From positions 78,998 to 142,997 of the forward strand of contig NZ_LZJC01000021.1 of assembly GCF_001666755.1 (NCBI RefSeq): a stretch of 64,000 bases of DNA, written 5' to 3'. The stretch comes from Mycobacterium sp. E1214. Lineage in GTDB: Bacteria; Actinomycetota; Actinomycetes; Mycobacteriales; Mycobacteriaceae. Positions 1 to 8,641 of this stretch are shown here, piece by piece. The notes under the pieces are model-generated. The model saw only the letters and a program-made list of their open reading frames with translations. It was not told where the DNA came from and ran no database searches. Each line of letters begins with the position of its first letter. Positions within the stretch are counted from its first letter, which is position 1. The translations under genes were made by a program, and so were the position numbers.

Positions 1-559
1 CGGCGATCCAGGCGGTGGCCGCCGTATCGTCAAAACCGTTGTCCCGCAGGGCCCGCGGCCAGTCGTCGCGCAAGTCGATGCTCACGGTGCGCCGCTGCGC
101 GGTCGGCTCGGCGCCGATCCCGGCCAGGGTCTCGGTCTTGAAGGCGATCACCTCGGGCTGGTCGACCTCGAACACCACCGTGCCCTGCGGCCAGGCCAGT
201 CGGTAGGCGCGCGCGTCGAGCCCGGCGGCCAGGATGACGGCCTGGCGCACGCCGTCGGCCGTCGCGGCGCCGAAGAAGTCGTCGAAGAAACGGGTCCGCA
301 CCGTCATCTGCTCGGACCGCTGCCGCAGCGTCATCGGCATGTCGTCACTGTCGAGGGGGACCTGCCCGTCGAGCATCCGCGTGAAGAATGGGTGACCCAC
401 CGCGCGCACCAGCGGCTCGGCGAACCGGTCGTCGAGCAGCGGCTCCGGCTGCCGCGAGGCCAGCGCCCGCGACGCCGCCACCATGGTGGCCGTCGCACCG
501 ACGCTCGAGGCCAGGTCCCAGCTGTCGCCCTCGCTGCGTGCCGTTCCGGACGGTGACAT
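1..559 (-). CDS. Class I SAM-dependent methyltransferase (TIGR00027 family), partial
   Basis: A putative S-adenosylmethionine-dependent methyltransferase of the large mycobacterial paralogue family related to leucine carboxyl methyltransferases; the substrate is unknown. The frame runs leftwards from ATG at 559, preceded by a purine-rich site (AGGAAGGGGAA), and reaches the window edge without a stop, so only about 186 N-terminal residues are visible. The family-typical opening [19 protein letters not shown] lies near residue 14, RTRFFDDFF near residue 90, and the SAM-binding loop [15 protein letters not shown] near residue 102. The acidic residue at the end of the second strand (VFEVDQPEV) also fits the family. 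It is divergent from the downstream CoA lyase. The family call is secure; the substrate cannot be read from sequence. Confidence 0.9.
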   Translation of the reverse strand, partial: MSPSGTARSEGDSWDLASSVGATATMVAASRALASRQPEPLLDDRFAEPLVRAVGHPFFTRMLDGQVPLDSDDMPMTLRQRSEQMTVRTRFFDDFFGAATADGVRQAVILAAGLDARAYRLAWPQGTVVFEVDQPEVIAFKTETLAGIGAEPTAQRRTVSIDLRDDWPRALRDNGFDDTAATAWIA

Positions 560-678
560 GGATTCCCCTTCCTGCGCGTTGCGGCCCCGCGGCCGTCGAG
601 ATCGACGCTAGCGCGGCCCGGCCCGAAACGGCACCACGATAACGTCGGTCTCGACGCCACGAGGAGAAAGCACACTTC

Positions 679-1554
679 ATGACACCGAGCCTGCGCCCCC
701 GCCGATCGGCCCTCTACCTGCCCGGCAACAAGCCGCGGGCGCTGGAGAAGGGGCAGAGCCTGCCCGCCGACGTGCTGGTGTTCGACCTCGAAGACGCGGT
801 GGGACCGGACACCAAGGCCGAGTCGCGGGCCGCGGTGTGCGAGGCGGTCCGCACCGGCAGCTATGCGCCCCGCGAGGTCGTCGTGCGCATCAACGGCCTG
901 GGCACCGAGTGGCACGAGGACGACCTGGCGGCGGTGGCCGGTTCGGCAGCGCACGGCGTGCTGGTGCCGAAGGTCGAAGGCGGCGAACAGGTCCGGGCGT
1001 TGGCCGCGTCCCTCGACGCCCTGGGCGCACCGGAGTCCTTGCACCTGTGGGTGATGATCGAAACGCCCAAGTCGTTTCTGCGTGCCGAGGAGATCGCATC
1101 GGCCAGCGAGCGGCTCGCCGCGCTGGTCATCGGCACCAACGACCTGGTCAACGACCTGCACGGCCTGCACGTGCCGGGCCGCGCGCCGATCGCCGCCGCG
1201 CTGTCGCTGGCCGTGCTGGGGGCGCGGGCGGCGGGCAAGGCCGTGCTGGACGGGGTGTTCAACGACATCACCGACGAAGCGGGGTTTCGCGCCGAGGCCC
1301 GGCAGGGCCGGGAGATGGGGTTCGACGGCAAAACCCTGATCCACCCGTCCCAAGTGGGCCCCGCCAACGCGGTCTTCGGCCCCTCGGAGCAGGAACTCGC
1401 CCACGCACGCAAGGTCGTCGCCGCCTACGACGAGGCGCGGGCGGCGGGCACCAGTGTCATCACCGTCGACGGCCGCATGATCGAGAGCCTGCACGTGCGC
1501 GACGCCCAGCGCATCCTCGCGCTCGCCGAGCGCATCCTAGAACTCGAGTCCTGA
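679..1554 (+). CDS. HpcH/HpaI aldolase / citrate lyase beta-subunit-like CoA ester lyase
   Basis: A TIM-barrel lyase of the CitE / malyl-CoA lyase superfamily, expected to cleave or form a CoA ester or a related 3-hydroxyacid. It is 291 residues long, normal for stand-alone CitE-like proteins. Visible motifs are VFDLEDAV near residue 34, VRINGLGTEW near 72, VPKVEGGEQV near 100, the metal-ligand region WVMIETPKSF near 122, GTNDLVNDL near 150 and the C-terminal GKTLIHPSQV near 217. ATG at 679 follows the ribosome site GAGGAGAAAG. The citrate lyase alpha and gamma subunits are not next to it, so a citrate lyase complex is unlikely; the exact CoA ester is unknown. Confidence 0.88.
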   Translation: MTPSLRPRRSALYLPGNKPRALEKGQSLPADVLVFDLEDAVGPDTKAESRAAVCEAVRTGSYAPREVVVRINGLGTEWHEDDLAAVAGSAAHGVLVPKVEGGEQVRALAASLDALGAPESLHLWVMIETPKSFLRAEEIASASERLAALVIGTNDLVNDLHGLHVPGRAPIAAALSLAVLGARAAGKAVLDGVFNDITDEAGFRAEARQGREMGFDGKTLIHPSQVGPANAVFGPSEQELAHARKVVAAYDEARAAGTSVITVDGRMIESLHVRDAQRILALAERILELES

Positions 1555-1722
1555 CCGGCGGGCGCGGTTGCGCCGCCCCGGCGCCGACTGCACAGTCGTA
1601 ACCGGGGACGTTCCCCCATCGCGAACAGGCGAGACCGCCGCGCCGCGAGAACCCGGGCCGACCGGCCGCGGTCGGCTACACGGTAGGTTGAACGCGGTTT
1701 CGACGACCCGAGAGGAGATGAC

Positions 1723-2958
1723 GTGGGCCCAACCGCGGCCATGGCCGAGGCCGACCGCGCGTGGATGATCGACACGCTGCTCGCGCTGCTGCAGACCCCG
1801 AGCCCGTCGGGTCGCACGGACGCGGTGATGCAGTTGATCGGCGACATCTTCGACGACTTCGGGGTGCCGTTCACGCTGACCCGGCGCGGCGCGCTGACCG
1901 CCGAACTGGCCGGCGAGTCGCGGACCACCGACCGGGCGGTGGTGGTCCATTCGGACACCATCGGCTGCATGGTGCGCGAGCTCAAGGACAACGGCCGCCT
2001 CGAGCTGGTGCCGGTCGGTACCTTCTCGGCGCGCTTCGCCGCGGGGGCCCGCGTGCGCATCTTCATCGACGACCCCGACGAGTTCATCACCGGCACCGTG
2101 CTGCCGCTGAAGGCCAGCGGGCACGCGTTCGGCGACGAGATCGACACCCAACCCACGGGCTGGGAGCACGTCGAGGTACGCATCGACCGCAAGGTGTCCT
2201 CCCGGGAGGACCTCGTCCGGCTGGGCCTGCAGGTCGGCGACTTCGTCGCGCTGATCACCAGTCCGGAGCTCACGGCCGACGGCTTCATCGTCTCGCGCCA
2301 CCTGGACGGCAAGGCGGGCGTGGCCATCGCGCTCACGCTGGCCAAGAACTTCGCCGAGAACAAGGTGCTGCTGCCGCACCGCACCACGATCATGGTCACC
2401 ATCACCGAGGAGGTCGGCCACGGGGCCAGCCACGGCCTGCCCGCCGACGTCGCCGAGCTGGTGTCGGTGGACAACGCGGTGTGCGCGCCCGGCCAGCATT
2501 CCCTCGAGGACGGCGTGACGATCCCGATGGCCGACATGCACGGACCGTTCGACTATCACCTGACCCGCAAACTGTGCCGGCTCGCGCAGGAGTGCGGAAT
2601 CCCGTTCGCGCGCGACGTGTTTCGGTATTACCGGTCGGACGCCGCGGCGGCCATCGAGGCGGGCGCCAACACCCGCGCGGCGCTGGTCGGTTTCGGACTC
2701 GACGGCAGCCACGGGTGGGAGCGCACCCACATCCAATCGCTGGAGGCCGCGTACAACCTGCTGCACGCCTGGCTGCAGACGCCGTTGACCTTCGCCAAGT
2801 GGGACGCCAAGCCGACGGGCAGCCTGCGCGACTTCCCGTCGTCGAAGCAGCCCGCCCCCAGCGAGCGGTGGGTGCCGTTGTCCCGCGGGGACTACGAGCT
2901 GCCGGGCGATGCTTCACCGGGCACGCACTGGCCGCCCTCGGAGGGGCCGCAGGCGTAG
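1723..2958 (+). CDS. M42-family metallopeptidase of the NAGGN osmoprotectant type (TIGR03106-like)
   Basis: A dinuclear-metal aminopeptidase-fold hydrolase of 411 residues. The metal ligands can be placed: HSD (H76, D78), D195 in HLDGKAG, the catalytic Glu pair E229-E230 in TEEVGHG, D250 in SVDNAV and a C-terminal His near 336 in ERTHIQSLEAA. The overall sequence resembles the M42 peptidase that accompanies N-acetylglutaminylglutamine amide (NAGGN) synthesis genes in other bacteria. The start is GTG at 1723 because GAGAGGAG sits seven bases before it. It converges with the aldehyde dehydrogenase only five bases away. Neither a NAGGN synthetase nor a NAGGN amidotransferase is present in this window, so the role here is inferred from family only. 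Confidence 0.82.
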   Translation: MGPTAAMAEADRAWMIDTLLALLQTPSPSGRTDAVMQLIGDIFDDFGVPFTLTRRGALTAELAGESRTTDRAVVVHSDTIGCMVRELKDNGRLELVPVGTFSARFAAGARVRIFIDDPDEFITGTVLPLKASGHAFGDEIDTQPTGWEHVEVRIDRKVSSREDLVRLGLQVGDFVALITSPELTADGFIVSRHLDGKAGVAIALTLAKNFAENKVLLPHRTTIMVTITEEVGHGASHGLPADVAELVSVDNAVCAPGQHSLEDGVTIPMADMHGPFDYHLTRKLCRLAQECGIPFARDVFRYYRSDAAAAIEAGANTRAALVGFGLDGSHGWERTHIQSLEAAYNLLHAWLQTPLTFAKWDAKPTGSLRDFPSSKQPAPSERWVPLSRGDYELPGDASPGTHWPPSEGPQA

Positions 2959-2963
2959 GCCCG

Positions 2964-4421
2964 CTACAGCTGCGCCCAGACGATCTTGGTCTGCAGGTAG
3001 GTCTCGAGCCCGGCCTTGCCGGATTCGTGGCCCCAGCCGGACTGCTTGTATCCGCCGAACGGCATGGAGTGGTCGTACTGGAACTGGCAGTTGAGGCCCA
3101 CGGTCCCGGCCTTGATCCGCTTGGCCAACCGGTGGGCGCGGCCGAGGTCCTTGGTCCACACGGTCGCTGCCAGCCCGTAGGAGCTGTTGTTGGCCAACGC
3201 GACGGCTTCGTCCTCGTCGTCGAACGGCAGGATCGTCACGACGGGGCCGAAGATCTCCTCCTGGAAAAGCCGGCTGGAGTCCGGGTCCACGTTGGTCACC
3301 ACCGTCGGGTGCACGAAGAACCCCTTGCGGTCCAATCGGTAACCGCCGGTGACGAATTCGGCGCCCTCGGCCCTGCCCTGCTCGAGGTAGCCGAGCACCC
3401 GGTCGAGCTGCTTTCGACTGATCAGCGGGCCGCTCATGGTGCCTTCCTCGTGGGGACCGCCCATTTTCATGGCGTCGGCGATCGCCGTCATGCCCTCGAC
3501 CACACGGTCGTAGACGCTGCGGTGCGCGAAGATTCGCGACCCGCACACGCAGGCCTGCCCCGAGTGCACGAACGCGCCGAACGCCGCCAGCGTCAGGGCC
3601 TTCTTGACGCTCGCGTCGTCGAAGATCAGCACCGGGGACTTGCCACCGAGCTCCAGGGTGACCTTGTTGAGGTTGCTGTCGGCCGCGGCGTGCACGATTG
3701 CCCGGCCGACTTCGGTGGAGCCGGTGAACGCGACCTTCTCGACGTCGGGGTGCGCGGTGATGGCCGCACCGACCGTATGTCCATAGCCGTTGACCAGGTT
3801 CGCCACCCCGTCGGGCACCCCCGCCTCGGCCAGCAACCGCATCAGGACCGACGCCGAAAGGGGCGTCTCCTCAGCGGGTTTGACGACGCTGTTGCAGCCC
3901 GCGGCCAACGACGGAGCCAACTTCGCGCAGAAATTGAACACCGGCCCGTTCCACGGGAAGATCAATCCGACCACGCCATAGGGCTCGCGCAGCGTATAGG
4001 TGTGCAGGTGCGAGTCGACACCGGTGAGGCCGCCGGTGTTGACGTCGCGGGCGATGCCGTCGATCTTGGTGCACCAGCCGGCGTAGTAGCGGAACCACTC
4101 CGAGCCGACGGCCACCTGCATCTTGGCCTGGGCCGGATACATGCCGGCGTTGAGCATCTCCAGCTCGGCCAGCAGCTCGGCGTTCTCGTCGATCAAATCG
4201 GCCATGCGCCATAGGATCTTGGCTCGTTCGTAGTCGGGTTTGCCCGACCACACCCCGGACTCGGCGCTCGCCTTCGCACGCGCGACCGCCTCGTCGACGG
4301 CGTCCACGCCGCAGTCGGCGAATTCGGTGATCTGTTCCTCGGTCGCCGGGTCGAAGACCGGGATGACGTCCCCGGTGCCGCGGCGGTTGCGCACCTCGTC
4401 CAGCACAGCTTGCACCGACAT
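2964..4421 (-). CDS. NAD(P)-dependent aldehyde dehydrogenase
   Basis: A classic aldehyde dehydrogenase of 485 residues that oxidises an aldehyde to the carboxylate with NAD(P)+. All key residues are present: Asn in FPWNGP (N158), Lys in VVKPAE (K181), the cofactor loop FTGSTEVGR (232-240), the general base Glu in LELGGK (E257) and the nucleophile Cys in SGQACVC (C291). The C-terminal PFGGYKQSGWGHE motif is also intact. ATG at 4421 follows a strong site, GAGGAGG. It converges with the M42 peptidase and is not in an obvious operon. The closest type is the phenylacetaldehyde/retinal/betaine class, but the substrate cannot be assigned. Confidence 0.95.
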   Translation of the reverse strand: MSVQAVLDEVRNRRGTGDVIPVFDPATEEQITEFADCGVDAVDEAVARAKASAESGVWSGKPDYERAKILWRMADLIDENAELLAELEMLNAGMYPAQAKMQVAVGSEWFRYYAGWCTKIDGIARDVNTGGLTGVDSHLHTYTLREPYGVVGLIFPWNGPVFNFCAKLAPSLAAGCNSVVKPAEETPLSASVLMRLLAEAGVPDGVANLVNGYGHTVGAAITAHPDVEKVAFTGSTEVGRAIVHAAADSNLNKVTLELGGKSPVLIFDDASVKKALTLAAFGAFVHSGQACVCGSRIFAHRSVYDRVVEGMTAIADAMKMGGPHEEGTMSGPLISRKQLDRVLGYLEQGRAEGAEFVTGGYRLDRKGFFVHPTVVTNVDPDSSRLFQEEIFGPVVTILPFDDEDEAVALANNSSYGLAATVWTKDLGRAHRLAKRIKAGTVGLNCQFQYDHSMPFGGYKQSGWGHESGKAGLETYLQTKIVWAQL

Positions 4422-4514
4422 GCCTGACCTCCTCGTCGAGGGATGCGGCCGAAGTTACGCGCTTAACCTCTCGCTGTCTACGGCATCGACGCGCGCCGCG
4501 GGCAAGCGCCGCGC

Positions 4515-5282
4515 TTAGCCGCCGCGGGCGATCCGATCCGCGCGCCAGCACCGCGACTGCATGGGGACGTCGATGGTCTGCGCCCCGGGAAACCGGTCGG
4601 CGAGGACCCCGCGGGCGTTGGCAAGCCGCCGGTCACGGTCCTGCGGGTCGGCGACGATGACCCGACTGTAGGTGGCGAGCATCGCCACCACGTTGTCGAC
4701 CGTCATGGTCCGGACGAACGCGAAGGTCTCGCGCTCGACATGGTGGAAGATCTGCGGATCGGGCAACACCACGTTCTCGTGGCGCCGCCGGAATCGGTCG
4801 GGCGCGTCCAGCTCGGTCGGGGCGTCACCGGGCAACACCTCGAGGTTGCGCACCCAGTCCACGTCGCGGTCCCGGCTGGTCCAGATCAGCCCGAAGCGGC
4901 CACCGTCGCGCAACACCCGGCCGATCTCCGGAACGGCGCGTTCGGAATCCATCCAGTGCCACGCCGACGAGACGAACACGGCGTCCGCGCTCTCGTCGGG
5001 CAGGGGAATCGCCTCACCGCTACCCTCGACCGCGCGCACCTCGGGGGACCGTTGCGCGAGCACCGCCCGCATCCGCGGGTCCGGCTCGACGGCGACGACC
5101 CGTGCCGCCCGGCCGACGAGCGCGCGGGTGAACAGCCCCGTCCCCGCACCGACGTCGACGGCCACATCGCAGCCGGCCGGCAGCAACCATTGCACCGCCT
5201 GCGGTGGGGCCTGCGGCCGCAGCTCGTCGTAATCCTCGGCGATTGCGCCGAACGACATCGCACGTTCTCGACGATCAGTCAC
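4515..5282 (-). CDS. Class I SAM-dependent methyltransferase (Methyltransf_11 type)
   Basis: A small cytosolic methyltransferase of about 255 residues. The glycine-rich SAM loop VDVGAGTGLFTR lies near residue 45, followed by the acidic VVAVEPDPRM strand end and a VFVSSAWHWMD motif IV region. I place the start at GTG 5282 rather than 5312 because a -10 hexamer TACGTT (5289-5294) ends six bases before it, predicting a leaderless mRNA; an internal ATG at 5258 is the other possibility. It lies downstream of the GAP-family membrane gene on the same strand, but its own promoter suggests independent expression. Substrate unknown. Confidence 0.85.
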   Translation of the reverse strand: MTDRRERAMSFGAIAEDYDELRPQAPPQAVQWLLPAGCDVAVDVGAGTGLFTRALVGRAARVVAVEPDPRMRAVLAQRSPEVRAVEGSGEAIPLPDESADAVFVSSAWHWMDSERAVPEIGRVLRDGGRFGLIWTSRDRDVDWVRNLEVLPGDAPTELDAPDRFRRRHENVVLPDPQIFHHVERETFAFVRTMTVDNVVAMLATYSRVIVADPQDRDRRLANARGVLADRFPGAQTIDVPMQSRCWRADRIARGG

Positions 5283-5288
5283 AGCGCC

Positions 5289-5294
5289 AACGTA
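5289..5294 (-). promoter_or_regulatory. -10 hexamer TACGTT, leaderless promoter
   Basis: TACGTT on the minus strand matches TANNNT and ends six bases before GTG 5282, so the transcription start would coincide with the first base of the start codon. Confidence 0.5.
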
Positions 5295-5333
5295 ATTCAG
5301 CCGGCTGTGCAAAGCATGTGAAAGGGGCGCGTC

Positions 5334-6017
5334 TCACCACAGCGCGCTGTGGTTGACCAGCGCGTCGGCGACCAGCCCCACTCCGAAGACCAGGAACAGC
5401 AGCCGGACCGACAACGGGCCATAGCGAGTGAGGATGCGCACCAGCCGGCGCTGGATGCGGTTCGCTCGGATGGTCCTCCGCATGGACAGGGCGAGGATGA
5501 GCAGCGGTGGAGCGAGCGCGATCATCCAGTAGCTGATGATCACCAACGGCCACAGTGGTGGCCGCGGATGCAGGGCGGCGAGCATGGCCAGCCCGGTCAG
5601 GTAGGGCACGGCGGTCGGGGCTTGGCCGGTGCCGACCGCCAGGCCCAGGAAGCCGAGCAGCCACGGCCGTCGCCGCATGGCGGCCAGGGCCCACCCGGGG
5701 GCTGAGGACTGCGCGGTCAGAGGGAAGTACGCCACACCGGCCAGGACGAGCCCGAGCACCAGTTCACCGCGGAACCGAATCGTCGGGGTCATGTGGAAAT
5801 CGAGGAGCGTGGTGAGGGCGCTCAGACCAAGCACCGTGCACAGGCCGAAGGCCGTCGTGATGGTGAACACACCCGCGATGTAGCTCATCGCGCCGGGGAC
5901 CGGGGACCGGCGACACAAGCGGCTGTCGAAGATGACGGCCGATACCACCCCGACGTTGAGGACGTTCAACGAGTCCAGCAGCGCCAGTCCTACCAGCGCA
6001 AAGACGAGGGTTAGCAC
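5334..6017 (-). CDS. GAP-family integral membrane protein
   Basis: A polytopic membrane protein of about 227 residues resembling the mycobacterial GAP (Sap / LysE-like) family, some members of which are implicated in glycolipid export. About six hydrophobic segments are visible, beginning immediately with LTLVFALVGLALLDSLNV; PYLTGLAMLAAL and LLFLVFGVGLVADAL form later ones, separated by basic loops such as MRRTIRANRIQRRL. No ATG occurs near the start of homology, so I chose GTG 6017; the open frame extends further upstream but that part looks non-coding (Arg/Gly/Pro rich). It is followed on the same strand by a methyltransferase. The transported substrate is unknown. Confidence 0.75.
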   Translation of the reverse strand: MLTLVFALVGLALLDSLNVLNVGVVSAVIFDSRLCRRSPVPGAMSYIAGVFTITTAFGLCTVLGLSALTTLLDFHMTPTIRFRGELVLGLVLAGVAYFPLTAQSSAPGWALAAMRRRPWLLGFLGLAVGTGQAPTAVPYLTGLAMLAALHPRPPLWPLVIISYWMIALAPPLLILALSMRRTIRANRIQRRLVRILTRYGPLSVRLLFLVFGVGLVADALVNHSALW

Positions 6018-6160
6018 CGGTGTTGGGCCTAGCGGGCGGCCGCGCCGGCCGCCCGCACCCGGACGAGGACGGCCGGCCGGGCCGCGACCGATGCGTCGTT
6101 CATGCCGCTGAGGATACGAGTTGGGCGACGCCGTGTCGGCCCAGGGGAGTGCCGCCGCGG

Positions 6161-7714
6161 CTAGAACCGGTGTTCGGCGGAGATGAACTGCGCGGCCCGC
6201 TCGCCGATGATCGCGCACGGCGCCATCGTGTTGGCACACGTGATCCGCGGCATGATCGATGCGTCGGCGACGCGCAAGTTCTCGAAGCCGTAGGCCTTCA
6301 GCCGGCCGTCGACCACCGACATGGCGTCCCGCCCCATCTTCGCGGTCCCGCACGCGTGCCAGTAGGTGCTCACCGCGTTGCGCAGGTAGGTTTCCAGCTC
6401 GGCTCCGCTGAGATCACCGGGCATCACCTCGCGTTTGACGAATGGCCGCAGCTCGGCGGAATTGCCGATCTCGCGGAGGGTTTCGATGCAGGCGATGGAC
6501 GCCTTGAGGTCGTCGGGATGCGACAACGCATTGGCTTCGATGCGCGGGGGATCCGCGGGATCAGCGCCGCACAGTCGCACCCGACCGCGGCTCTTCGGAT
6601 GCGTGGGCGAGCCGAACAAGATCCAACTGTTTTTCGGCAGACCGTATTTCGCCGCATTCTCGGAGGTGGCCTTGGGGAAGTCCCCGAGGCAGGCGAACAG
6701 GTCGGGGACCGCGATGTCCGCGGCTCCGGAATCCCAGAACAGCGTCGCCCCCGCCTGGAAGTTGCCCCGGACACCGTCCGGGAACTCCCAGACGCAGTCG
6801 AACCCGTAGTGGTCGTGGAAGTTTCGACCGACGCCGGGCAGGTGCTGGCGGGTCGGCACCCCGGCGCGCTTCAGCTCGGTTTCGTCGCCGACGCCCGACT
6901 GCATCAACACTTTCGGAGTCTGCACCGCACCGAGGGACAGCACTACCTCGGTGTCGGCGGCCACCCGGTGGACCTCACCGTCGTGAACCACCTCGACCCC
7001 GGTGGCCCGGTCCCCGTCGAATACCACGCGCGTCACCAGCGCGTCGGGCACCACGGTGAGGTTCGGCTTGCCCAGGTGCGGCGCGGTATAGGTGCGAAAC
7101 AGCGACAGTCGCCTGCCGTCGACGCAGCGCAGATCGGTGATCGCGGCGCCGCGGATCTCCTCCATCAGCCTGCCGTTCGGGCTCTGATAGGTGGGGATCC
7201 CCAGCGCGCGCGCCGCCGCGACGGTCGCCGGCGCGAGCGGATGGACGCCGGGTGCCGGTTGTACGAACACCGGGCCGCCCCGCCCGCGGTGAGCGGGTTC
7301 GCCGCGGCCGTGCCAGTCCTCGATGTCGCGGTACAGGCTCAGCACGTGATCGTATGCCCAGGCCGGCTCTCCGGATTCGCGGGCGAACAGATCCCAGTCG
7401 TCGCGGTGCCCGCGGGCCCAGATCATGATGTTGATGCTGGATCCGCCGCCCAGCACCTTGCCCATCGAGAACGGGATGGAGCGCCCGAACAGGCGCGGGT
7501 CGGGTTCGGAGGCGAACACCCAGTCCCGTTCGCTACCGAGGTTCGACGGCCATTGGGCGGCCTCGGTCACACCGGGCACGTTGTCGGTGCCGCCCGCCTC
7601 CAGCAGAAGGATGCGCACGGCGGGGTTCTCGGCCAGCCGGCCGGCGACCACCGCGCCCGCCGATCCGGCTCCACACACGATGACGTCGTACCCGGCCTTT
7701 AATGCGTTGTCCAC
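6161..7714 (-). CDS. GMC-family FAD-dependent oxidoreductase (choline dehydrogenase-like)
   Basis: A flavoprotein of 517 residues that oxidises an alcohol function. The N-terminal FAD dinucleotide motif VCGAGSAGAVVAGRL (about 12-26) is followed by the GMC signature FSMGKVLGGGSSINIMIWARG near residue 83 and the second signature LSLGAVQTPKVLMQSGVG near residue 265. The catalytic His lies in STYWHACGTAKMG near residue 452, and the C-terminus ends with the conserved NTMAPCAIIGERAA. The start is GTG 7714 behind GGGAG. It is divergent from the TetR-lipocalin-SDR operon across about 309 bases carrying repeated operator-like sites, so it may be a target of that regulator. The alcohol substrate is unknown. 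Confidence 0.92.
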   Translation of the reverse strand: MDNALKAGYDVIVCGAGSAGAVVAGRLAENPAVRILLLEAGGTDNVPGVTEAAQWPSNLGSERDWVFASEPDPRLFGRSIPFSMGKVLGGGSSINIMIWARGHRDDWDLFARESGEPAWAYDHVLSLYRDIEDWHGRGEPAHRGRGGPVFVQPAPGVHPLAPATVAAARALGIPTYQSPNGRLMEEIRGAAITDLRCVDGRRLSLFRTYTAPHLGKPNLTVVPDALVTRVVFDGDRATGVEVVHDGEVHRVAADTEVVLSLGAVQTPKVLMQSGVGDETELKRAGVPTRQHLPGVGRNFHDHYGFDCVWEFPDGVRGNFQAGATLFWDSGAADIAVPDLFACLGDFPKATSENAAKYGLPKNSWILFGSPTHPKSRGRVRLCGADPADPPRIEANALSHPDDLKASIACIETLREIGNSAELRPFVKREVMPGDLSGAELETYLRNAVSTYWHACGTAKMGRDAMSVVDGRLKAYGFENLRVADASIMPRITCANTMAPCAIIGERAAQFISAEHRF

Positions 7715-8023
7715 GAATCAATCTCCCACCGGCTCGCAACCAGCACAGTCGATACACCTTGGAGACGAGCCGTTCGGCGGACCGGTTCAAAAGTGGCGTT
7801 GATTCTCCAGAGTGGGAGATCGAATCATGTTGCTGCACTGCGCGTTTGATAATCCACATGCGAATCTGCAACGCGCAGAGATTATCTGGCGCTCGCCGAG
7901 CTGCGATCGACGGGGTGCACCAAGCCGCGCTACCCGGCAAGCTATGCCGTACGTCATACTACCATAGCGCGGGATACGCCCGATATGTCCTGTAGTTGCA
8001 CAACGACATGTATGATGATCGTC
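7715..8023. other. Intergenic region between divergent GMC and TetR genes
   Basis: About 309 bases without a convincing gene. It is noticeably richer in A+T than its neighbours. It contains one copy of GTACGTCATACT at 7949-7960, whose partner overlaps the TetR start, and a hyphenated dyad just before the TetR start (CGACATGTATGA / TCATGGTACGTCG, about 8004-8034). No terminator or RNA gene is seen. Confidence 0.6.
7949..7960. promoter_or_regulatory. Operator-like repeat GTACGTCATACT, copy 1
   Basis: GTACGTCATACT here and GTACGTCGTACT at 8027-8038 differ at one base in twelve. Each is itself a near palindrome. Inferred binding sites for the adjacent TetR protein. Confidence 0.4.
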
Positions 8024-8611
8024 ATGGTACGTCGTACTGATGTCCGAGAGAGGATGGTCGCAGCCGCCCGCCGGCTTTTTCGTGAGCACGGTTACCTGGG
8101 CACCGCGCTGTCCGACGTGATCGCCGAAAGCGCAGCGCCGCGCGGCTCGCTGTACTTCCACTTCCCGGGCGGCAAGGATGAACTGGCGACCGAGGTGAGC
8201 CTGCTGCACTCCTCCGAGGTCATCGCCCACGTGAATCGCGTTGCGGGCAACACCGATTCGGCCGAGGAGTTCATCGCCGGTTTCATGGCCCACTTCCGTG
8301 ACGAAATAGTGGGCAGTGGTTATCGACAAGGGTGCGCCGTGGCGCCCATCGTCATCGAATGCACGCCCGCCTCGGCCCCGCTCAGTGACGTCACCCGGCG
8401 CGGCTTCAGTGACGTCATCACCACGGTTGCGGCACGCCTGGCGGAGAAGTCCGTCCCCGAGGAAGCTGCGCGCAGCTTGGCGACCCTCGCCGTCACCACC
8501 ATGGAGGGAGCCCTGATCCTCAGCCGCGCCCTGCGCAATCCCGAACCCTTCGATACGGCCATCACCGTGCTGACCGCCGCCACGCAGGACGCGGTCGGTG
8601 CGCACCGGTAA
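8024..8611 (+). CDS. TetR/AcrR-family transcriptional regulator (YxaF/LmrA-like)
   Basis: A one-component repressor of about 195 residues. The N-terminal helix-turn-helix is clear: RERMVAAARRLFREHGY, then TALSDVIAESAAPRGSLYFHF with the recognition helix ending in SLYFHFPGGKDEL, the last being typical of the YxaF/LmrA branch. ATG 8024 is preferred over the upstream frame because a -10 like TATGAT (8011-8016) ends seven bases before it. It leads a likely operon with the lipocalin-like gene (30-base gap) and an SDR. Operator-like repeats flank the start. The ligand is unknown. Confidence 0.88.
   Translation: MVRRTDVRERMVAAARRLFREHGYLGTALSDVIAESAAPRGSLYFHFPGGKDELATEVSLLHSSEVIAHVNRVAGNTDSAEEFIAGFMAHFRDEIVGSGYRQGCAVAPIVIECTPASAPLSDVTRRGFSDVITTVAARLAEKSVPEEAARSLATLAVTTMEGALILSRALRNPEPFDTAITVLTAATQDAVGAHR
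8027..8038. promoter_or_regulatory. Operator-like repeat GTACGTCGTACT, copy 2
   Basis: The second copy overlaps codons 2-5 of the TetR gene, a position suited to autorepression. It also forms the right arm of a larger hyphenated dyad, CGACATGTATGA...TCATGGTACGTCG. Confidence 0.4.
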
Positions 8612-8641
8612 CGACAACACCCACCGCGGGAGGACGCCATC

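Noticed and set aside
1761..4214. Long plus-strand open frame of 817 codons
   Set aside because: It runs through the M42 peptidase in another frame and antisense to the aldehyde dehydrogenase; Arg/Gly/Pro/Ala-biased sequence typical of GC-rich shadow frames.
6020..7702. Plus-strand open frame of 560 codons
   Set aside because: Antisense to the complete GMC oxidoreductase; no ribosome site or family motifs.
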